The position numbers and the translations under genes were made by a program. Positions 57,160 through 64,000 of a stretch of DNA of 64,000 bases are shown one piece after another. Positions within the stretch are counted from its first letter, which is position 1. Each line of letters starts with the position of its first letter. Location of the stretch: the NCBI GenBank assembly GCA_035578905.1, contig JAQJVL010002520.1, positions 30,260-94,259 on the forward strand, given 5' to 3'. The notes beneath the pieces are model-generated. The model saw nothing but the letters and a program-made list of their open reading frames with translations, made no database searches and was not told the DNA's origin. Source of the DNA: Stictocephala bisonia. Taxonomy: Eukaryota; Arthropoda; Insecta; Hemiptera; Membracidae.

Positions 57160-57870
57160 AGTGACAGCATTATGTTTTTTGTGAGTGGGAATAGTTCAGT
57201 GTTTGACTGTAAATTTTTTCCCGCAATAGACCTCTCTGAGGGCGATTGGGAAATTGGGTTTGGGAACTTTACAACATACAACTCTATACCAAACTTGAGA
57301 AGGGAGTCAATAATTTGTTCCATTAAGGGGATAAAATTGTCGACATACCGACTGGTTTTTATGAAATTGACGACATTACCCAATTTATCGAACACAAAAT
57401 CAAAGATCCGAATTTAAAAATTAGAGGTAACAACAATGTTTAAAGTGGAAATTTACGGTGAAAAGGAATTGATTCTCTCAGGAAGACACAAGGTTCACTG
57501 TTTTGGGGGTATTTTCCCAAACGATTCTTGAACCATATAAATGGGACGTTTCGGACACACCAGTTGCCATTATTAAAGTGAATGTCATACGATCGAATGT
57601 AACGGGTTAGAGGTTTTTATCAAAAAAGGTACAAAGGGCACGTTATTCACGAGTTTTTAAACCCCGCCGTTCCTCCTGGGGTTTAAAAATTTTTGAAACG
57701 CCCCGTAAAGTCATTTACTTGCCAGTAAGGTCCAAAAGGTTGGAAAACATAACATTTTAAATCTCCGATCAAAACAATCGTTTGATAAATCTGAGAGACA
57801 AGTGGTCAACATTAGACTTCACTTGAAACGCAAAGATGGGGGGCTATTTTAATAAATTAGATGGGCACAG
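57160..57870 (+). CDS. candidate minor capsid (penton-like) protein
   Basis: The frame at 57172 reads MFFVSGNSSVFDCKFFPAID, then SEGDWEIGFGNFTTYNSIPN. A second frame gives G-D-K-I-V-D-I-P-T-G-F-Y-E-I-D-D-I (57325-57375). This order (SS-F-P-PI-D, T-Y-NSIPN, IP-G-YEI-DI) recurs in insect Polinton/adintovirus proteins whose position suggests the minor capsid gene. It lies just after the protease and before the larger capsid-like gene. The structural role is inference; at minimum it is a conserved element gene. Confidence 0.5.
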
Positions 57871-59130
57871 GACGAAATCAATCAGTCGCCGTTACGTTTG
57901 AAAAAGGAAACATCAAAGAACAAGGAGTTTTTTTTTCAGTCCTTAGACTTCAAAAGTTGTCCTAAGTAGTAAAGCGCAATTTTATGAAAGTGTGACAGAG
58001 TACGAGTACCGTACTCATGCACCTTTTACATCGACAACTTTTTAAAACCGGACGATGAGGTGCGTTTTCTATTCAAAAGCAGGATGGGTTTACATACCCT
58101 TGTAGGTTACTTTCACGTGACTGGGAAAGTGACAAAAAACTGATGGTAAACACAGTATATAGTTTACATCTACAACAAAAGCCCCTGGCGTTTTCCGATT
58201 AACGAGATTAGATACGAAATTGGGGGTGAATTGTCGATCGTCTAAAAATGTCGGTAAAAAACATCCCTATTAAGAATTTAATAACCCTAACTTCCCAAAG
58301 ATAAAGCGATTGATAAAGTAGTTGGGTTGGAAAAGGATCATTGAATACGGTGAAGGGGTTTTCTTTTTGTATTCCCCCTTTAAATGTTATGGGGTTTTTT
58401 TGGGCTACAAAAGAATCATTGTCAAACCCAAAAAACAGGAATTGATTTTGCTCTTTTTCTTCGAATGTTAAGAACGCCTTGTACAAGGGGGTTTCGGCCA
58501 CTGATTTTAAGTTGACGATTGATAAGATTTTTCTGGCGGGGTTTCCCTACGTAAAAGTGTTGATGATATGAAGTTGTCATTACTACGGGGGCTGGAACAG
58601 GATCGGTATTGGAAATGCCTTTCAGGGCTTGGAGCGCACGAGTTTCCTGAACTTCCCACAATACGAGACAATCTTTGGGCCATCAAGACTTCTTCACAAC
58701 GGAAAAGCCATTACGTAATATTTGCCTTTCAAACTAGTAGGAAAAAAGATTTAACCAAAGGGCGCTAGTATCTTTGACAAGTGCTCACTGCAGTGTAAAG
58801 CCTTTCTAAACTCTCATACTACCCCTATGAAAACATACGTGGTGATGACGCTCTGTTGTATGAAATGGGACGCAACAATTCTTACTACGGCTCGAGTTTT
58901 ACCCAGTCCCATTAAAAACGAAGCTTTTTTATTTTTGTCCCGTTTTTGTAATCGACGTTTTCCAAACAGTCTGAGAATCTTAAAACAGGGCCCGAAACTC
59001 CGCCTTGAATTTGAATCTTCCAACCCGCTTTTTTTCCCAAAAAGGGACAACAAACCTACGTCTAATTTTTCAGACGCCCAGCAGTACATCCCTTACTGGA
59101 ACTGTCAACAGAGTTCTCTAGTGTCGTACC
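57870..59130 (+). CDS. candidate major capsid protein region
   Basis: Largest continuous coding-like block after the minor-capsid candidate. It has several shifted frames with sequence such as L-T-I-D-K-I-F (58515), RYVIFAF-like (58708-58730) and F-D-K-C-S-L (58775). Then L-R-L-E-F-E-S-S follows near 59000. Its length (about 1.2 kb) and location fit a double-jelly-roll capsid gene of a Polinton. I cannot demonstrate the fold from sequence, and frames are too broken for a model. The minus-strand frames at 58208-58661 are shadows. Confidence 0.4.
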
Positions 59131-60290
59131 CTTATAAAAAAGGAAGCTCGCACCCACTCGGCTCAGCCTGCTCCACCACCACCATGGCATCATCACTATC
59201 GCTGTTCCAGAAAACGAGTCTCTATAGTAAGTTTTTTCCCCTGGTTGACAAGAAAGGTGTACCTACTCGGGAACGGGGACCAACAAACAGGATCTGACAG
59301 CTTTTCTCAAGGGAATGTCAATCCAACTCGATTTTTCTAAATTTGTCACTTTTGGTCTTTTTAATGAATTTCTCTTTCAAGTGGTATTTTTTTTCACAAG
59401 CAAGGATCGAAATACGTTTTACTAAACAACGCACAGTTTCCCAAAATTTTAAAAAACGGAGCCTTCAATTTCCTATCTTTTTGTCATAAGGGTCAACAAA
59501 AGAGATTCACTGAAGTGGAATTAAATACACTATCCAACATTTTTAACAAAAACCTTATGTAGAGGTTTTCGACAGAGATAATGAAACCCCTAACTTTTCA
59601 CTAAAAAGGAATGGTTGAATTTTGTTTTGCTTATTGCCTTCATTTCACGTACATTGAACAGTTTTACCTTTTCGAGCCTTACCTGATTGACACATTGATC
59701 GGGTTTGCTAGTGATTCGGTCTAGTCCCCCACCACACAATTAAAAAGGTTTGGGGTGCTGACCGTTTTGCATGACGAGATTGTTTGGTATAAAAGACAAA
59801 GCCCCAGAGGTTGATCATAAATAGTCCCAAACCGGCTGTGGTGGAGTTTCCCTGGTTCAAAGACAATCGCAATAGATTTATCGTTAAAGAATTTGTCGTT
59901 GTGGTTTCCCTTTTTTAAATGTAAATATAGTTTTCAATCTCCTTATCCCGAAAGTAAGTTGAATAGTGCTGCCGAAACAACAATTGGTGTGAGCTAAAAT
60001 TTTCACAAAAAACTTTGGGAGGAGGGATGTTCCTTTTTTTAAATTCAAACTAGTTCGTAGCTTAATAAAACCTTTTGATATAGTCTATACCAAAGGGTTG
60101 GGGAAAAAGTTATTTCTTTCCAAATTTCACGGAAATGTTCAGGGAAACCCACAGTCTTGGGCAGTTCCCGACATGTAACGTTTTTACCTTGTTGTTTTTC
60201 CGCAACATGCTAGTGATGGAAGTGCGCCTTAGAAGTGCCTTTTTTTACTAAAAAAAAGTTGGTAAAAAAATTTACTACGTAGCCAGCCTG
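59130..60290 (+). CDS. unassigned unit C coding-like region 4
   Basis: Protein-like fragments in shifting frames: F-G-L-F-N-E-F (59350), D-E-I-V/I-W-Y-K-R-Q (59775-59800), F-P-G/W-F-K and S-K-T-I-A-I-D-L-S-L-K (59850-59890), W-F-P-F/F-K-C-K (59908-59930). It looks like one gene of about 380 codons. No motif that I can name. Confidence 0.3.
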
Positions 60291-60299
60291 GTGAATGTT

Positions 60300-61015
60300 G
60301 TTTTTTATGGCTGGCCTAAACTCCATAAAGTCCAGGGCATGAAAATTCGAGGTGAGGGCGGCCCAAATTCAATAAAAAAGCCCGACTTTCCTAAGGCAGC
60401 CGTAAAACGCATAAGACCCCGAGGCAGTCCTGCAGCTTGGGGCTGGGCAATCCCCGTAAAACCTTGATCGCGATGCTCTAGTATGCAATGGGGCCTCTAC
60501 GTTTTGGGGTTGTTAACACTCTATGGCTGGCTTAAAATCGAATCCGGGGGTGAGTAAGGGATTTTTTTTAGTAACAAAAAAATAAAAAAAAAAAAATAAA
60601 AAATAAACGCCCTTTGTAAGTTTGTGCGTCACATTGAAAGGCTTCTCCAAGTAAATGGCGCAAGACTTTTAGGGGATCCAAAAAAAAAAAAAAAAAAAAA
60701 AAATAAATAAATAAAAAAATAAAAAAAAAAAAAAAAAATAATACTGGGAGGTACAATTTTTTTGGATGGCATCAAACCCTAGCTTGCGATGGTTGGGGCA
60801 AGTTACATTAAGTAAGTGGGGTTATGCCCATGGGGACCCCCTATAAAAAAAACGGGGCCTTTTCACAGAGTGCAATGACCCTATACCCCTTTTTGGGGTG
60901 GAAACTTGGGTCCCGACTTTTCAATGCACAGAGTGCAATGACAGACATTACTTGATAGTCATGGTCTTGTCATTGCACTCTGTGCATAGGAATGCAAGAC
61001 AAATGCATAGGCCTT
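60300..61015 (+). other. unit C tail, homologous to unit A tail
   Basis: Same order as about 38240-38850: CTATGGCTGGCTTAAA, GGTGAGTAAGGGAT, long A-runs, CTTGCGATGGTT, and the near-palindromes CAATGCACAGAGTGCAATG (about 60923) and CATTGCACTCTGTGCAT (about 60971). Non-coding. Confidence 0.65.
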
Positions 61016-61069
61016 CGGGGAAGGAGGCACATACTCCAAAAAAAACCGGACTCTCAAATCAACTGAGAG

Positions 61070-61108
61070 TATAAAAGGGCTCGTATTTTCCCTTTTTCCC
61101 CATCAGTC
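61070..61108 (+). promoter_or_regulatory. TATA plus TCAGTC promoter
   Basis: TATAAAAG at 61070-61077 and TCAGTC at 61103-61108, initiator A at 61105, 35 bp from the first T, as in the PolB promoters. An ATG follows at 61113, so the leader would be very short. Confidence 0.6.
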
Positions 61109-61112
61109 TATC

Positions 61113-61703
61113 ATGGGATCTTTTGGGAACGTTTCAACGTCCCACTTTCCCCCGATGAATTTTTATTACAGCAAGGTTTGGGGATTTGTCACCAACACCA
61201 GTATCCAGTCAAAAGAAATTTCACGAATAAATACGAAATACGGTGAACTCCGTTGCGATACGTTTGATCCGCATTTGGAGGAGGACATCAAGGTGTTTCT
61301 ACCCAGAAGATAGTCGACACTTTGCAGAGGGGGAATCAATCCGGGCAACTTGGTGCTGATCAAAGAAGTTATCTACGTCTGCTGTGTTATTTTTTCGGAA
61401 AATGTTTAAGTGTTTCAAAACACCAGAAGACGAGTACACACTGGGAGAATACTGCAAAGCATTTTTAATGCAAAAAAGAAAAAAGGAAAAGAGCTGCACC
61501 CCATTGATCTTCATACCGTGTATTTTGTTCGCAAGTTACATGTCTACGAGATTTACTATAAACAACCTAGAGTAAATCTCTATGGAAAGGTGGCAATTGT
61601 TCCAACTAATGACGATGGTTGGGGGGGTTATTACAAGGGTTTGTTTCTCCGACCACAGGGGGAAAAAGGTCTAGACCTGTGGGAGCCTTTTGTTTACCCT
61701 TAA
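61113..61703 (+). CDS. unknown gene near the right end of unit C
   Basis: Behind its own TATA/initiator. The first frame runs 66 codons (MGSFGNVSTSHFPPMNFYYS, then I-S-R-I-N-T-K-Y-G-E-L-R, and F-D-P-H-L-E-E-D-I-K-V). The text continues in other frames to 61703 (LHPIDLHTVYFVRKLHVYEI, then V-A-I-V-P-T-N-D-D-G-W-G-G-Y-Y-K-G, and P-F-V-Y-P stop). Probably one protein of about 190 residues with two or three frame errors. No family recognised. Its position beyond the tail suggests that it belongs to the element's end. Confidence 0.45.
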
Positions 61704-61849
61704 AAAAACAAAAGAGGACCTCTGAGCTGGTAAGGAGGTTTACGTTCCTTCAAGGCTTTGTACTAACATTCTAACCGACCAAAAGGGCGATTTCTTTACA
61801 TGCTTTTCGTAAAGTTTTTTGCAGTCGTCAAGGTCAAGTTTCCATAGAT

Positions 61850-62149
61850 AAAAAGAGAAAAATAATGTATTTTATATATATAACAAGGCTAATAGTGTAT
61901 TTTATTAGTAAAAAAAAGGGAAAATTTTAGGGAAATTTTGGGAGGAAAAATTCCCCAAAAGGGTTGGCAGGGACTGGGTAAGTTACATTAAAGGAAGTGG
62001 GATTTTGCCTACTGGGGACACCCACATAATAAAAAAACCCCCCCTTTTCACAGAGTGCAATGATCCAAAAACCTCTTGGTGGTGTGGAAAATTTTTTGGG
62101 CAAGGTCCCATAGAGTATAGATTTACATAAGTATAAGAGAAAATAATGC
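61850..62149 (+). repeat. mosaic right end: arm fragment, tail fragment, arm
   Basis: A piece of the subterminal arm (ACAAGGCTAATAGTGTATTT to GGGTTGGCAGGGA, 61884-61975) is joined to a tail piece (AAGTTACATTAAAGGAAGTG to GGTGGTGTGG, 61979-62088, compare 38667-38772). The arm is then resumed at about 62140. Confidence 0.6.
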
Positions 62150-62398
62150 TTTATATAGAAAAACAAGGCTAATTTGTGTATTTTATAGTACAAAAAGGGA
62201 TTTGAGGGAAATTTGGGAAATAGAGGAAGTTTTGGGGGGGAAAATTCCCAAAAGGTTGGCAGAATGGGGGGAGCCATCTTGGATCCTGGGGCCCCCATCT
62301 TTGGGTTAGGCACGTGACCCTTTCCCCCCACCAACAGACCATCATTTTTACGAAAACTCATCATGGGGGCGGGGGTGAACTTCCCACTATCCCCCTAC
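62150..62398 (-). repeat. right terminal inverted repeat
   Basis: Reverse complement matches 30087-30310: GTAGGGGGATAGTGGGAAG, GTTCACCCCCGCCCCCATGATGAG, GTCACGTG and CCAACCTTTTGGGAATTTTC. It has more homopolymer differences than expected of an active element, in line with the noisy sequence around it. Confidence 0.85.
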
Positions 62399-63792
62399 GA
62401 TAATAATTATATTACGTTTTAAACCCAACTAAATCACAAAAAAATTTCATATTCACTCAAATATTAAAGTAGCTTTCTCCCAGGGAAAAAAAACTCACAG
62501 ATTTTTTTTATTAAATAATTTTTTTCTCTTACTAAACAACTATAGTTATAATACATTCAGAGCTTATAATATTATTACAAATTTTACTTGATAAAATTTT
62601 TTTCAAGGAAATAATCAGGAATATAATTTTGAATAGACTTTTATTAAATTCAGTATTATGTACTTTCAGGAATAAAGAAAAAATAATCATCAAAAGAAAA
62701 TTGACTATACTTTAAATTTGTCCAGTTTGACAAAAGGAAAAAATAACAGTAAACATATTTATTTATTTAGTTTTTTATCAGAAGCATGTTGCACTGTCAG
62801 TACTACAGTTGTTAAGGGACAATGGTCCAAACCCATCAAGCAAATTTGGAAGGGATCTCCTGGGGATTTGAACGCGTGAAAAATCTGCATATGAAAACAG
62901 AAGTGCTAAGACTTGACTAGCAAGATGCTTTTAAAAAAATAAATAAAAAGTGTAACAAACAATGCATTTATTTCTGTCTTTAGAAAAATGTTATAGAAAA
63001 TAAATAAATGAACGAATCACGACACCAAGATAAATCATACCTAAGTTTCGAATCACTACGAATTTATGACATCATATCCAAGAACTGTTAAAATTTTCAA
63101 CAAGTAGTACTAAATTGTTACTTCTGTGGCCATTACACGAGCAGTGACGTCACAGGCTGTAACCCGCCAGAAGCTCTCTAACTGCCGTCTCGTAACTAAC
63201 AGGGTTTCCGGCCTATATTTTAACCTGCCTCACACAACAAATCAGCGTTCCTTACATTCTCACTGTGAGCCCTTTGGGTTGGTAATGTAAACGTAAACAT
63301 AAACGCAGATTGTTTGACTGTCTGTCACGTTAACTGGGTCTGAAAATACCAAGAGTGGAGCCAATCTGGAAATGGATGAAAAATGTTACTTTTTGAATTT
63401 TCACTTTAAGAGGATTTTCAGCGAAATTAAGGTATCGATTTCAAGAAGCCGTCTAAAAACGGCCGCCATCTTGTCTGGTAATGGGCTCCAGTAATGTATT
63501 CTGTAGACGGGTCTTCGCCTGTATCTTAGTTTCCCGTACCGCTATAAATATGTAACTCGCAGAGCTTTTTAAAGGGGTATTTGTACGAGAACAGTTGCAA
63601 AAGAACTTTTATTGTGGTCATTTAATTTTTATGTGATTTCAATTAATTTCTTAGAAATGATTTCAAAAATAAATGTAGAAAATATTGCAAAATGCAGTAA
63701 AGCTCCAAAAATTAAAATCATTAAGTGGTTTAATTTATAAAAACATTATTAACTGTGCCGCTTTGATTTATTTATTTTTTTATTATTATTTG

Positions 63793-63824
<32 letters not shown>

Positions 63825-64000
63825 GAGAAACAAAACGAAACAAACCCTATTTTATATGCTTATATATATAATACATGAAGCCGTTTTGTCAACGCAACTC
63901 CTTCCTTATTTATTTATCAATTTAAACGGTTGAGGTGATCACAATTTTTCCTGTAGTCGTAGTTGTGCAATAAGGTCTAAATCTTTCTTTTCTTTTTTCC
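62399..64000. other. right flank, no recognised gene
   Basis: Sequence regains ordinary quality. No LINE continuation. A less AT-rich patch at 63120-63560 has GCCGCCATCTTG (63462) and TATAAATA (63544), possibly a promoter or first exon of a plus-strand gene beyond the window. This is weak. Confidence 0.3.
63795..63823 (+). repeat. (ATT)n microsatellite
   Basis: About nine tandem ATT units. Confidence 0.9.

Larger units (their letters stand above)
30087..62398. mobile_element. composite Polinton/Maverick (adintovirus-like) element, three units in alternating orientation
   Basis: The left end GTAGAGGGATAGTGGGGAG and the right end read in reverse GTAGGGGGATAGTGGGAAG begin about 225-250 bp of matching terminal inverted repeat. 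Inside are unit A (forward), unit B (inverted) and unit C (forward), each with a protein-primed PolB. Only C has integrase, ATPase, protease and capsid-like genes. PolB plus integrase plus packaging genes is the definition of Polinton/adintovirus elements. Canonical Polintons are 15-20 kb with 6-bp target duplications. Here the length is doubled by the inverted units and I see no target duplication (TTCTCA on the left, GATAAT on the right). Confidence 0.85.

Noticed and set aside
58208..58661. Minus-strand frames opposite the capsid region
   Set aside because: Plus-strand text fits the element gene order and motifs; the minus frames have no promoter, cassette or recognisable motif.

Overview
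The window is nuclear DNA of an AT-rich, repeat-laden animal genome, most likely an insect. Two spliced housekeeping genes are recognisable, introns are long, and nearly every other interpretable stretch is a transposon or virus-like element. I cannot fix the order from sequence alone; a hemipteran-type insect is a guess.

Left part (1-27.6 kb): two host genes lie head to head. On the minus strand, the first three coding exons of a phosphatidylserine synthase (Pss) lie at 9581-9415, 2502-2244 and 1336-1178, and the gene runs off the left edge. On the plus strand, a complete five-exon mitochondrial transcription termination factor (mTerf3-like, 398 codons) spans 10547-27486. Their start codons are 965 bp apart, so the gap probably holds a shared or bidirectional promoter. 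The introns are filled with datable insertions: two piggyBac-like elements with TTAA duplications, a hAT-like MITE with an 8-bp duplication, a mariner remnant with TA duplication, tRNA-derived SINEs, a dispersed repeat interrupted by another transposon, two Penelope-like foldback repeats and LINE remnants.

Middle and right (28.1-62.4 kb): a non-LTR retrotransposon (minus strand) is cut at 30086, where a roughly 32.3-kb Polinton/Maverick (adintovirus-like) composite begins. Matching terminal inverted repeats sit at 30087 and 62398. Inside are three units in alternating orientation. Unit A is forward (PolB at 31807-37661, split by a 2.0-kb insertion). Unit B is inverted (PolB 44790-40949). A and B are nearly exact mirror images around an (AAAAACAG)n / (CTGTTTTT)n centre near 39.2 kb. 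Unit C is forward (45.99-62.4 kb). It alone keeps the rest of a virus-like gene set: PolB, chromodomain integrase, packaging ATPase, a small insect-type unknown gene, a phospholipase A2-like domain, an adenain-like protease, capsid-like genes and further unknowns. Units A and B are PolB-only deletion derivatives.

Protein-primed PolB would replicate the linear element, the integrase would insert it, and the ATPase, protease and capsid-like genes would package it. Two regulatory designs recur: a TATA box 35 bp upstream of a TCAGTC initiator, and a hairpin plus AATAAA cassette after genes that carries with it the first codons of the integrase. Unit C is riddled with homopolymer indels, while substitutions against A are few. 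That looks like poor consensus quality rather than old decay, so the C genes are annotated as regions identified by motifs, not as finished reading frames. The last 1.6 kb (62399-64000) shows no recognised gene.
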